Shown here piece after piece: positions 21,034 through 31,405 of a stretch of 64,000 nt of DNA. Numbering within the stretch: the first letter of the stretch is position 1; every line of letters starts with the position of its first letter. Both the position numbers and the translations under genes were made by a program. Under the pieces are notes generated by a model. That model had not been told where the DNA came from. It did not search any database and saw only the letters and a program-made list of their open reading frames with translations. The stretch lies in NCBI GenBank assembly GCA_029532415.1, contig JAQOTA010000035.1, positions 186,001 through 250,000 on the forward strand, in the 5' to 3' direction. This stretch comes from Marasmius tenuissimus. Lineage: Eukaryota > Basidiomycota > Agaricomycetes > Agaricales > Marasmiaceae.

Positions 21034-21759
21034 CCACTGCGTGGGCAGGACCTCTGCCTCAACAGAGGATGGGGTAGGAGAGCTCGTTGAAGACGAAGTA
21101 GGAGGGTCTTGAACAAGGCTAGGGTCAAAAGAATTAGGAACTCCGAATCCTAATGCTTTCATCTGGGCTATGTGCTCTTTGCGTTCGCAACAAAGACGTT
21201 CCCAAAGATAATATATTTCATTGGTGAGGTCATCATTCCTGCTACGAGCTTTACCAGCAAAATAATCCACTAAGTTGTTGTAGGCTGCTCGGAATCCTCC
21301 TGATTTGAACCCAGATGCAAGGCACGCATGTTCAAAAGGCTTTGTGCAAGGAGAACCATTGTTGTGGACATGGTGTATCATGCCGATCTCAGGTAGAGCC
21401 AACCACCGACCAGCTGGCATGAGGAATGCAAGTGTCTTCTTCCTTGTGTTGCCAGCGTAGGGAGAAGGTGGCCTTGGGGGTGTCTTGGGACGGTTCCCAG
21501 ACATAGGAGGTGCTGCTGGGTTGGTTGTATTCCTGTTAGCAGGGGGACCATCCAACTCCATTGCTGAAAGGTTCAAGAATTCGCCTAGGCCCTCCCCTCC
21601 TGAAGAATGAGACTTAGGAGAAGCCGAAGTCTCAGAAACGAATGTCGTACCTGCACCCAAAGGTCCATCCAAAGCAGAACCCTGATGCAGCAGGTTTGGA
21701 TTGACGGTTCCTGGGGGCATCAATGACGTATTGAGGAAGTCGGGAGTGTGAGAGTTCAT
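21016..21759 (-). CDS. unrecognised 247-aa ORF, 3' end cut by copia B LTR
   Basis: Minus-strand frame with a Pro/Ser-rich N-terminal half and an apparently folded segment at residues ~110-215 (AGRWLALPEIGMIHHVHNN, CLASGFKSGGFRAAYNNLVD, TNEIYYLWERLCCERKEH). The last codons run into the copia B LTR, so the true C terminus is lost. A TATAAA box lies about 90 bp upstream of the ATG (near 21849). It sits just 3' of the gypsy integrase remnant on the same strand and may be a further ORF of that element, or of a different retroelement. I do not recognise the family. Confidence 0.5.
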   Translation of the reverse strand: MNSHTPDFLNTSLMPPGTVNPNLLHQGSALDGPLGAGTTFVSETSASPKSHSSGGEGLGEFLNLSAMELDGPPANRNTTNPAAPPMSGNRPKTPPRPPSPYAGNTRKKTLAFLMPAGRWLALPEIGMIHHVHNNGSPCTKPFEHACLASGFKSGGFRAAYNNLVDYFAGKARSRNDDLTNEIYYLWERLCCERKEHIAQMKALGFGVPNSFDPSLVQDPPTSSSTSSPTPSSVEAEVLPTQWQHGTD

Positions 21760-22002
21760 AATGGCTAACCAAAGAGGCCGAGTAGCGACAGTAAAGGCTG
21801 CACAAAAACTGCGTGAGACGCCGGATTGGCCTCATTTTGCTCAGACTTTATAGCTGTGGGTCCAAGGCACCAGGGAAAATAGTTGAAACGAAAAAATTCA
21901 AGGGGGTGACGCAGGGACCTTCCCCCGAATTCTACGGATTTCCAAATGTGATTAGCCACCAGCGGAGTTGCAGTGAATCTATTTTCACTTTACTTCCGCA
22001 GT

Positions 22003-22187
22003 AGCTGCACCTTTCTCCTTGGCAGATCCTGCCACTTGGTTACACCGTGGAGAGCAAAATAGTCATCGACCGCCTTCAGTCGACTTACTGTACTCCACGG
22101 TTCCCAAGTTATATCACCTAAGAACCACCATACCTCAAATAAGACCTTGTTCTTCTCCCACATATGTCCCCTAATCGAGTCTACGTT
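22003..22187 (-). pseudogene. chromodomain-like tail of gypsy integrase
   Basis: In a frame shifted relative to the integrase, the minus strand encodes VLFEVWWFLGDITWEPWSTV followed by LKAVDDYFALHGV. This resembles the chromo-like C terminus seen in fungal Ty3/gypsy polyproteins (a W..GD.TW.P core). A frameshift and loss of intervening residues separate it from the integrase segment at 22181-22749. Confidence 0.5.
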
Positions 22188-22749
22188 TTGGGGTCTGCTT
22201 CACAAATTTCATATGGGCCCACAAATTTTGATAATAATTTCGACACTCGATGCTTGGGAAGTTTTAGATTCTTGGTTGATAGGTACACCTTAGAGCCCTC
22301 TTTCAATTCAGGCTCCTTGGTACATCGCTTATTCAACTGATGTGTCTGAAAGACCCTTGACTCAATTATTGTGTCGTGGGTGTCAAACAAATTTTGCATA
22401 GCCTGTACTCCGTAGGCTCGGATACCAGGTAGCAGATCGTCCTCCTTATGAGGTTCAAAAAGCATGGAGGGAATATATTCGTAGTTCAACTCAAATGGTG
22501 CGTACCCAGTTGATTCACTAACACTAGCATTGATAGCGAACTCGACTACGGGTACTTTAGTCAACCAGTCATGCTGGTCTGCCCAAACAGATGCACGAAA
22601 TATCTGTCTGATCGACCGATTAGCACGTTTAGTTGCTCCATCCGTCTGTGGATGAAAAGAGGTGGACATAAGAAGTTTGGTATTCAGGAGCCGGTGAACC
22701 TCTTTCCACCAAATTGAGGCGAATTTCGGGTCCCGATCTGAGACAATCG
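22181..22749 (-). pseudogene. gypsy integrase, C-terminal half
   Basis: The minus strand encodes PESIVSDRDPKFAS, FHPQTDGATKRANR (the third catalytic residue, normally Glu in QTDGQTERxN, reads Lys here), WLTKVPVVEFAINASVSEST and VGPYEICEADP. This is a Ty3/gypsy integrase core plus GPY/F module. Its N-terminal half lies at 29450-29560. The two parts were separated by insertion of the hAT-like element between the codons for GLP and ESIV. Confidence 0.9.
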
Positions 22750-22757
22750 ATTCGGGA
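22750..22757. repeat. 8 bp target-site duplication, left copy
   Basis: ATTCGGGA here and ATTCAGGA at 29442-29449, with one mismatch. Eight bases is the hallmark length for hAT transposons. Confidence 0.85.
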
Positions 22758-22860
22758 TAGTGTTGCCAACAGTCAGCTCGGCTCAGCTCTGGCTCCCGAG
22801 CCGCGGCTCCGGGAGCCGTTGACGGGCTGCAGCTCGGCTCCTTGAGCCGCTCGAGCCGGA
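22758..22860. repeat. hAT left terminus: TIR and GGCTC subterminal repeats
   Basis: After the terminal repeat come clustered GCTCGGCTC, GAGCCGCGGCTC and GAGCCGCTCGAGCCGG words in both orientations. Such subterminal arrays bind transposase in characterised hAT elements; here that role is inferred. Confidence 0.75.
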
Positions 22861-23680
22861 AAAATCCTTCATAGAAAAAATATTCTACAGTCCCAATAAA
22901 TCCCTCTAGGCATGCGTAGAGTGATTAGAGCTCCTCTATAGACTCCAAGGCCACGCTGGGCACTCACTGACTGAGGGTTTTAGGATCCGCTCTGTTGGAA
23001 CACGTCTGAACTTTGAAGTCCCATCCCAAACAAACCTTGGATCTACAAGGACCCATCCTTCTATGTCAAACTATGACAGGCTACTCCTATAAACGTTAGG
23101 ACTCGGGAGTTGGACATCTACACTCTACATCACAATTCACAACAATTCTCGAGTCCCGACTCCCAAAAATAGCGCCCGTATAGAATATATATCCTTGGCA
23201 TCTACGGTGACCAGTCTGAGTCCTAAGTTCCAACCTCATCCCGAGAGTCCGAGAGCCTCACATCCCGGGTTATTGGCCACAGGTACCCCTCCTCAAAGCT
23301 TAGTCCCTTCAAATAATGTTGAATTATGACTTATCACAATATCGAATACTGCCTCATTTTTCACTGTCCCGATTTACCCTCAATTTGATATCCCACGTGC
23401 AGTGTAGCCCAGCTGCCCAACCCCATCCCGGAACCCAATGGATGAAGGACCCGGTCACCCAATGGATGAAGGAACCATCAATTCTAGAGCCTCAAAAGCT
23501 CAAACAGTTTCCTGGTTTCTCCGATCTCGACTCTTCTCGCTTTCTGGATCATTGAATAGTCATAGTAAGTGTCACCAGGTGACTAGGGCTCAAGACTGGA
23601 GGAGAAAGACTAATGTGCGCTCTTCTATGTATTGTGTATGCATTTAATGGTATTAGAGAATCATATAGTATATTCCTAAT

Positions 23681-24149
23681 ACAGTGTATATTTGGTTGAA
23701 CGCCGTGTAGATCTCTGCTCGGACCCACTTATTGCGCCACATTACAGTGTATATCTGGTTGAATGCCGTGTAGATCTCCTCTCATAGACTTGGACCCACT
23801 TATTTCGCCACACTGCAGTCACTAGTGGATATTTGGTTGAACGTCGTGTAGGTCTCTTCTCGGACCTATTGTTTGCGCCAAACTAGTGACTACATAGTAC
23901 AGTGTATATTTGGTTGAATGCCGTGTAGATCTCTTCTTGGACCCACTCACTGCGCCACACTGCAGTCATTAATGGATATTTGGTTGAACGTCGTGTAGGT
24001 CTCTTCTCGGACCTATTGATTCCACCACACTAGTGAGTCTGACTACAGTGTATATTTACTTGAACGCCGTGTAGGTCTCTTCTCAGACCCACTTATTACA
24101 CCACACTAGTGACTACAGTGTATATCTGGCTGAACGTCGTGTGGATCCC
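23681..24149. repeat. minisatellite, ~60-85 bp unit, about 7 copies
   Basis: Units start with (ACAGTGT)ATATTTGGTTGAACG, continue CCGTGTAGATCTCTTCTCGG and end in a variable CACACTAGTGACT or CACTGCAGTCA spacer. Neighbouring copies alternate two spacer types, which suggests amplification of a dimer. It lies entirely inside the hAT-like element. Confidence 0.9.
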
Positions 24150-25194
24150 ATATAAATGTTACAAGTTCCCATCCCGATGAATGAACTTCGAAGTTTTGAC
24201 CCAAATTCATTGCCAACTCCAGACATCCCGGGACCCGGAGGAAAGTGCTCCAGCTGCAACCGAAAAATTTATCCCGAAGCCAATGATATCGAGACAGAAC
24301 CTGCTGAATAAACTTGCCCCGACCTTTGAAGGAGCCTCATGATAATATACCTCCTGAAAAAACCTTCACCGAATCTCGGTTATCGGATATCCCACAAATT
24401 AGAACTATACAATCCTGAAAGATTCTTATTGTGGTACCAGATACGTCAGACTATACTCGTTGGAGAATTAAGCTATCGGGATTCAACACTGTAATTATTC
24501 TCTGTCCAGAGAAACTGGGAGCCAAGCGCGACACGCTAAGCCTCTGACTAGCGTATCCCACAAGTTTTTTTTTCCGCATAGAAGAGTTAAATCGTCATTG
24601 TAGGGTGTAGTACAGTCTATCTACAGTAGTAATATGTCGTTCTTACTACGTGAATCGACCGTTATCAAAAAACCTATTGAATAGGATTAGGGATAGGCTA
24701 TGCAGTGTGCCGTGTGCGACAATCCAATCCAATCTACCCCTACGCGAGCAACCTCTCCATTCTGAGAACTGTGTCCCACGGGTCAAAGTGTTGCTGATGG
24801 AAGCGGTTTTGGACGATGCTGATTGCCGTCGTGTTTCTGTAGACCAAGACGGCATCGGATTGTCCTTGGTGTTGCATGACACTGGATAGCAGTGGTCAGA
24901 TGAGATCCCGAAAGAGTGAAGAGCGTGAATGAGAAGACTTACAGGCAAAAGACACAAATACGTTGAGTAGTGTCAGCGGGATTCGGTTTGAGGAATCTTC
25001 TAACTTCTTGAGCGCTGCCAATGGGTTGATGAGGCATTGAGTTGAATGCTATGAATCGTCGCAGATTGTCAGCAATGAGCAATGAGCAATCAGTGGGGAC
25101 TCGGGATCATGAACGTACAAGGAGTTACTGAGGACATGTTAGAATTGGGGTGTTGAGATGACGATCCTCGTCGTGCCGGGTTTTTAAGGCTGCT
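24150..25194. other. hAT-internal region without a recognised gene
   Basis: Short frames only. A minus-strand gene with an exon near 24700-24900 is conceivable but no motif supports it. Confidence 0.4.
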
Positions 25195-25866
25195 ATGAGG
25201 TGCACGCTACCTGTGGGAAATCAGCGTATCAACTTTCTTGCTGCGCGTCCGCCATTGCGCAAAGATAACGTGGCCAACGGTCAACTTGTAGACATCATCC
25301 TGGGAGCTGGTTACAGGCAGAGCTCCAGAGAGCGCATTACTCCGACTCCCGAGCCTCGAGGTACCTTCATTTTTGATCGACAGATAGAGTCCGGTGAGGT
25401 GAGTGAATCGGGATTCGGCAATTTCATTCTTCTACTGAGTCCGTTGAAGGGTCGTAACCTTGTTGTTCTAAGTTCTAACTGATTCTTGTAGCTCGACGTG
25501 CCCGCAAGCAACGACGACAAAAGGAGAAACAACGCAAAGATCAGCAAGGTATCGAGCTTCATTGCAATATCCCCAGCACTCCGTCTCACCTGCGATATCG
25601 CTACTCATTGGGAGCGTTCCTACTACGCACTGCGGTTCAACTACTTTGAATCAGCCAATAAGTACCTCAGAGAGGATCCCGATAACCCTGGGATACTGTT
25701 GTGGGCAATGTGTTCGTAAGTCTGGTACCTTCTTGAGCATCAATGTTAGCTTAATCCCATGTTGACCTCATGTTTTACCTCTAGTAACTTCAAGGAAGCC
25801 GGATATCTTCCTTACAAGGAAGTTCCGACCTTCACTCCTGCCGACTTAGCCAACTCGATCATCTGA
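25195..25866 (+). CDS. three-exon hypothetical gene inside the hAT-like element (169 aa)
   Basis: Exons 25195-25398, 25492-25715 and 25785-25866 join in frame (510 nt). Both introns are short with good borders: GTGAGT...TTGTAG and GTAAGT...CTCTAG. The second half looks genuinely coding (DIATHWERSYYALRFNYFES, NPGILLWAMC, LPYKEVPTFTPADLANSII). No known domain is recognised, and nothing in it resembles a transposase. It lies ~440 bp upstream of the SPT5-like gene in the same orientation. Upstream exons may exist, since the first ATG is only the earliest in the open frame. The in-frame splice pattern argues that it was functional recently. Function unknown. Confidence 0.6.
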
Positions 25867-26303
25867 AGACACGTTCTCAGCCACTTCTTAGATGGTTGGG
25901 CCAGGCCTCCAGGCGTAGCAGAGTGGGCCCTTGAATAAGTTTACGCTCTATTTCTTGAATACTACACCATCCCGAATACTACACCATCTTGAATACATGT
26001 TCTTTCCCTAGCGCCAATTGATATCACGTGCCTCTTGCCCCCCAAGGTTCATGGGAATAGTTGAGCAAGCGTGAAGCGCCTGCACAGCTTTCCCGCCTGG
26101 CCTTCAACCACCACCACAGTTTGCCGGTGAGTTGATCTCCATGGTCCACCTATGTAGTTAGTAGCGGTTAAAATTTCTATACATAGTTATAGTTATACAG
26201 TATGAGAAATTCTTTGAGTGTTTTAAGAAATGAAAGAACGGCTTTGAACGAGTCACTGACTCATTGTATCACTTTGCAGGCTTCTGCACAGTGCAGAGAT
26301 AAA

Positions 26304-28850
26304 ATGTCTGATGGTACAGCGGCTGCCACATCAACGAGTCAATCTAGGAGTGGAAGACCAGCGGTGGAAGCCATGCGTTTTCTAGACACAGAAGCAGAGG
26401 TCAATCGAGATGAAGAGGATGAGGATGAGGATGAAGGCATGGTGAGTTCACGGAGTTGTTCGTATACATAATACACATTAACCTGCACCTCTAGCTGATT
26501 TTATGGTCGATGAAGATGACAGCGCATATGGATCACGCTTCTCACATCAAGCTCTCAATTCACAGTTGCGAAATCGCAGAGACGATGCACTCTCGGACAA
26601 AGCTGACGAAATCTACGATTGAATACTTACATCAAATCGTGCAGATCGTGCAGACGCTCACGAACAGGACAACCCTACTCCCGTTCCTCTTCTATACCTT
26701 CTACGTTGCACAGTGAGTAGACCGTTCCTCGTCAATATACCTAGGTTTTGATCATTGATGGCCCATTTAGCCCAAAAAAGAGCTAGAGGTAGTGTTCTAT
26801 GCGATGGGATACTGCTACAAGAACGGGGTTTTTGGGACAATACTTTCAATTCACTATCGAAAAAAGGGGGATGGGTACCTGTTCCTCGAGACTCCTAATC
26901 CCCTTGAGGCTGCTCGGATATTGGGGAAATGTGTGTTTGTTTTGCACAGCGCAGACAGTTGGTATGGCAAGGTCATGCTCCGGCGTCTCGAAACTGTCCG
27001 GGAGACAATACTCTCCTTGTCTCTTTCCCCCGAAACCATAGAGCGAGGGACTTGGGTTCGTCTCTCCAACCCGAAGTTTGGTCTCCGAAAGCCCAGTCAT
27101 GACCATAAACTGCCGCCTAAAACACCCCGCTCGAAAATCACCCCGCAAAATGAACTACCCACGTCTGAAGTTACACGGCTGGACGAACTTCCTACCTCCG
27201 ACCCCCACAACTATATGCCTCCACGTCCCAAGAAACCGCATTGCTCTCTCTATCACAATGACCTCGCATTGGTTCTTGACGTTCCGTTCACGCCACAACA
27301 GACACCCATTGTTGTTCCGCGTTACGACGAAAGGATGAAGAAGATCGGGATCAAGTCAGTCGCCTCTCAGGCTCGACGAAGGGACACCCCTTCTTTTGAC
27401 CCAAGAGACAGTTCCGGACTTTGATACTCTGGGCTTGGTTGACTTAAATGTCGCATCAGGCTTGCTCGTTCGGTCTGTGGAAAGACGGAATATGATCCCG
27501 ATATCTGGACCACCTTCATCACATGAGCTGATCTTGTTCACGACAAGTGATCACCCCTTGGTCACTGAGAAGTTTCCCGCTGTTCGACAGTGGTCCTTTC
27601 ATGAAGGAGAATCTGTCTCTCCTTGGGTCGAGAAATGGGAGGGGCGAATTACCACACTTACAAATCGTGGTGTAGAGGCGGTGTAGAGGCAGTGTAGAGG
27701 CGGTGAGGACTCGCCATGTCAATCATGGGAACAAAAAGACGAAGACAGAGGAGGTGCGGTTCCTTGGTTGGAGTATCAACAAGGTTTGGAGGGTCAGACA
27801 GTACGTACAACACTATACTGGAGCAGAAGGCTTCGTACTTGCATGCGAAAATAATGAGGTCTTCTTCTGGGAGGAGAGCAGATGGTAAGTTCTCCTTTTC
27901 GTTTGTTGGCATCTCCTCAATCCTGACTCTGCCCCCACGTTTAGGGTGCTACCCCTTACGTCGCACACCAAAACTCGCTGCGAGAGGTACAGAAGACCAG
28001 AGGCGTCAACCATATCTTGGAGAGGCGTAGGGACAATGTGTTGGCGGAGGTAGAGAAGCTTGCCGGAGTGTCTCGAGCTGATATCTTCAGAACAGCGTCC
28101 TTGGTAGAGGACCCCAACGCACTAGATCCTCAGCTTATGACTGCCGAACAGATTGACAGAGGCTTGAATATCGTTAGAACGGGCAGTAATCCTTGGAAGT
28201 TTTGGGACATTTTGGTATGGAAGGGACAACACCGTGGCTTCCACCACGTTATGGATGTCATCCCATCCAAAAAAACGAAGAGTCGGTTGATGATACAAGT
28301 TCGGACTAACACTGTCAACGCAGTGGGGTCGCTCATCAACATTGATTACGATCATGTTGTTGATTCGCACTGAGTCAGAGTAGCTTTGAGCTACCCACTA
28401 GTATTAATAGTCCTTCACTCCAGGCTTTTACTTCCTCTTCATATCCTACAACAGCCATCCCTCGCGCTCCAGCCTCCCACTGATTATCAGCATCCCGGGA
28501 TCACTGGCCTCTCCAAGCAGCGGTCACAATTACATCTCAGGAACGCCGCAGCAACACCATCCCGAGCGAAGAAACCAACCCCAGCAGTAGCGCCGCCTCT
28601 TGACCCTTCTCTTGCAGATCCCGCGGCTCCAGAAGCAGACGCTTGGAATCCCAATGCAGCCCCAGCGACCCATGCAAAAACCAATCTTCCGCTGATGGTG
28701 ACGCAAGGGGAGTTCAAGAATTCTGTAGTCACGAAGGTAGCTGGTGTGGGGACTGACCTCCATGTTCTCCCTCTTGTGGCATCCACGGGCAACGTTGATA
28801 CCAATGCGTCAACCTTCAAGGTCTCTTGCAGTGATTGCTGCATTATCTGA
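26304..28850 (+). pseudogene. SPT5-like (NGN and KOW) gene, decayed, as transposon cargo
   Basis: Exon order and motifs follow SPT5. An N-terminal acidic block (MRFLDTEAEVNRDEEDEDED, 26304-26441) is followed, after an intron, by DFMVDEDDSAYGSRFS and LLYLLRCT. A second intron (26713-26770) precedes an NGN-like segment (KKELEVVFYAMGYC, GDGYLFLETPNPLEAARIL). Then comes a first KOW-type unit (GTWVRLSNPKF ... NDLALVLDV ... PIVVPRYDER), a further KOW-like unit near 28190-28370 (FWDILVWKGQHRGFHHVMDV) and a Pro/Ala-rich tail with DAWNPN. SPT5 is the conserved RNA-polymerase II elongation factor, binding polymerase through its NGN and KOW domains. Here a TGA at 26618, a frame offset at the first intron and a shift near 27400 indicate decay. 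The family assignment is by motif reading, not search. Confidence 0.65.
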
Positions 28851-29075
28851 CTGCAGAAGCATGCGCACAACAAGTGGAAGCTGTTCAAGGTATCCAAATG
28901 GCGGAATGCAAGGGCTGGTAATCCCACTCCGTGACCCGTCTTGATCTCGCTTCATTTGTACCAAGTACCGATTTTCATGTATATTTGCCCCCCGAGTGAC
29001 CATAGAGTCTAGACGTCGTAATCACTGTATTTTTTGTATCTGTATTGTATGTACAGTAAATATCTCGCTGTATCT

Positions 29076-29150
29076 ACGATCCCGATGACATTCTGTACGA
29101 TCCCGATGACATTTTGTACGATCTCGAATACATTGTGTATGATCCCGAAA
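29076..29150. repeat. short tandem repeat, 21 bp unit
   Basis: Three to four copies of ACGATCCCGATGACATTCTGT with increasing divergence, near the right end of the hAT-like element. Confidence 0.8.
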
Positions 29151-29299
29151 TTCAAATACATTGCATAATAAACACTTCTTTTTGCTATCTAGCGTCTATG
29201 TACTGGCCTCTAGCTAGTGCTGGCTGTTGTCTAGTCACCTCTGGTGCCCTCCTAGGGTCTTGTCAGTAAAAATAAAAAATAAAAAAATTGGGCGGCTCG

Positions 29300-29441
29300 T
29301 ACCAGCTAAGCTGGTCCGGAGCCGGCTCCGAGTGGCTCCCGCGAAACGGCTCCCCGGGAGCCATTTTCGCCGAGCGGCTCCGCATCGGCTCGGCTCCGAG
29401 CCGCTCGAGCTTTGGCTAGAGCCGAGCTGATGGTAACGCTA
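29300..29441. repeat. hAT right terminus: TIR and GAGCC/GGCTC subterminal repeats
   Basis: Dense words such as GGAGCCGGCTCCGAG, GGGAGCC, GAGCGGCTCC and GAGCCGCTCGAGC precede the terminal GAGCTGATGGTAACGCTA. They mirror the array at the left end. Confidence 0.75.
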
Positions 29442-29449
29442 ATTCAGGA

Positions 29450-29949
29450 AGGCCATGCAACCTGACTATCTCTCGCATGTACTTGAGAGATAGGTCAGTA
29501 GCGGTGTCACTGGTATGGCAGGGAACTAGATGAATCATATTAGTGAGTCTACATATTATGACCCACAATAATTGGATTCTCTGACTTTTCCTATCATACT
29601 TTGGCTTATAATCATGTTTTTTGAAGCTTTCCTTCCTCGGGAGACTGTCATATAGTTGATCATCTCGAGGGGGCCTTGTGTGTGGTTTCACACTATACTG
29701 GCAATCATCAACCTTCTGTAACTGTCGGGGTGATCCATCCCAATGGTTTCTGGATGAGCTGTGGTTTTTACGGTCCTTAGATCGTGATCGAGAATGCCTA
29801 CAACAAGCCCGTTCTAATCTTTTACGGGCCTCATGGTAGTATTCTCTTGCCTTATCACTTTGTTCAAGGGATAAGGCAGCCTCGATAATCTTGGTGAGTG
29901 ACAAACTCTCAGCCGTGATTTTTTGGATATGTGCCAGGTCGTCAGACAT
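29450..29949 (-). pseudogene. gypsy Gag C terminus fused to integrase core by internal deletion
   Basis: The minus strand starts with a Gag-like helical segment (SLTKIIEAALSLEQSDKARE), then a basic Arg/Ser/Lys-rich part, and passes without a break into integrase (WVIICRLTNMIHLVPCHTSD, LKYMREIVRLHGLPE). Protease, RT and RNase H that normally lie between are missing. The integrase is cut at GLP by the hAT-like insertion and continues at 22749. This defines a deletion-derivative gypsy element that predates the hAT insertion. Confidence 0.85.
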
Positions 29950-29970
29950 AGATGGCGGTAGTAGGAGGAC

Positions 29971-30291
29971 TGTTGAATCCGTGGACTATTATTAGATCCC
30001 AGTATATCCGAAGTCCCGGTTCATACTTCCCGCCATTGTATTATGCGGGACAATGCATTTGCTATTGTTCTATTCTTCATTGTTCATTATGCTCATATGT
30101 ACAACTTTTATTGTTGTCTCTATATGGTAGTTCTATTGTCTCTACATGTATATAAGCTCGTAGTTCTCTACCTGAATCAATAGTGTGCTTGAGCTTCTAT
30201 GTCTCTCCTCTACCTCTCTAAACTCCTCTCTGGTAAGTAGTAGTGTAGCCATGTTGTAGTCCTCTGCGCTAGGCGTCATGCCGGCTCATCA
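29971..30291 (+). repeat. copia-family solo LTR with 5 bp target duplication
   Basis: Starts TGTTGAATCCGTGGACTATT and ends GCCGGCTCATCA. AGGAC flanks both sides (29966-29970 and 30292-30296). Homologous to 12033-12341 and 59700-60010. TATATAAGC lies near 30150. It is inserted in the gypsy gag region. Confidence 0.92.
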
Positions 30292-30417
30292 AGGACCAGA
30301 TGTTTTTTGAAGTTGTACAGGTCCGGGGGAGTGGGGAGGCACGCCGCGTATTTCTTCAGTGACGAGAACAAGCCCTCTACTCCTCAGGATCGAGTATATG
30401 TGACAGCGTCATACTTA

Positions 30418-31405
30418 TCAGCAACCGAATCGTCGAAACAATCCTGCCACAACCTGCATGAATGTCCAACGACAATTCAACGGGTCATTATGATTATCCG
30501 GGATGTGTTCCACGATATCATGTAGCCACTGCTTAGCTGCGCCCTTCAAGAATGCAGCTAAGGTGTTTGTCCTCAAGAGATCCACTGAAGTGAGAACATA
30601 ATCTAATTTGTTCTCGCTCCAGCGGGTTTCATTTCCACATAAGCCAGCTGTATTCATCCAACGAACAAGGTCTCGAAACCAGGAGTCCCAGATGGTGAGG
30701 TCATCATCACCACTGTATTCCCCTGGCTTTGGAATTGACTGTAATAGAGTCTTCTGGACGCTCGCATTGGTAGTAACTGGCTCACAGGAAAGATATGTGA
30801 TTATAAGTTCCTCATAGACTTTGAATGCACTCAATAACATTTCATCTTGGGACTGAGGGGTAGGATCGTATGTCCATTGCCTCTTGTCAACCAATGTAGG
30901 GTCAACAGATGTGTACCTAACACCTTTCTGTTGATCCCCTGTATCTCCTCGCTCTGAATATATGTCGAAACGACTATTTCTTCATCACTTGGGTATCCCG
31001 GATCATCAGGAGGGTCACCACCACCACCACCAGGTGGGCCTCCAGGGCCTCCAGGACTGCCTCTAGGTTGAAGTTGATCACCACCATTGTTGGGGTTATG
31101 GTTGTTATTTCCCTGACCATCAGAACCCCCAGGACCACCAGATGGAGGGCCTCCTGTACCTTCGGAAGCTCTTCCAGTAGGAGATCATTGGTATGGGTTA
31201 GGATCATCCTTAGAAAATGGTTCAGGATAGATCGCACATAGCTTATCCACCTCCGAGTCAGCAATAGCGTGCATGCGCTGTGAAATTTGAGGATGGTTGC
31301 TATGGTACACGACATTCCTCTCCTCATCAACACATATATCCTGCTTGTTGATATAAGTTGTGCTATGCTCGAGTAAATCATGTTCTCAGAGCATTTGAAG
31401 CACAT
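30418..31405 (-). pseudogene. gypsy Gag, capsid region
   Basis: The minus strand encodes a Ty3-type capsid: IPKPGEYSGDDDLTIWDSWF, RWMNTAGLCG, AAFLKGAAKQWLHDIVEHI and WTFMQVVAGLFRRF. This is the retrotrans_gag pattern. Towards 31200 it is preceded by a Gly/Pro-rich segment. The frame is broken in several places and by the solo LTR at 29971. Same strand and order as the rest of the gypsy remnant. Confidence 0.8.

Larger units (their letters stand above)
22758..29441. mobile_element. 6.68 kb hAT-like transposon carrying non-transposase genes
   Basis: Left end TAGTGTTGCCAACAGTCAGC; right end, reverse complemented, TAGCGTTACCATCAGCTCGG. Both begin with the TAGnGTTnCCA consensus frequent in hAT elements, are followed by dense GGCTC/GAGCC subterminal words, and are flanked by an 8 bp duplication inside a gypsy integrase gene. 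No hAT transposase motif was found (no DDE block, no C-terminal dimerisation region). The interior holds a minisatellite (23681-24149), a small spliced gene (25195-25866) and a decayed SPT5-like gene (26304-28850). It is probably non-autonomous, mobilised by a transposase encoded elsewhere. Confidence 0.85.

Noticed and set aside
23681..24149. Possible CRISPR-like array
   Set aside because: Repeats are degenerate, spacers are themselves repeated, and the genome is eukaryotic; it is a minisatellite.
22758..29441. hAT transposase gene
   Set aside because: Looked for the DDE segments and the C-terminal dimerisation motif on both strands; none was recognised among the short frames.
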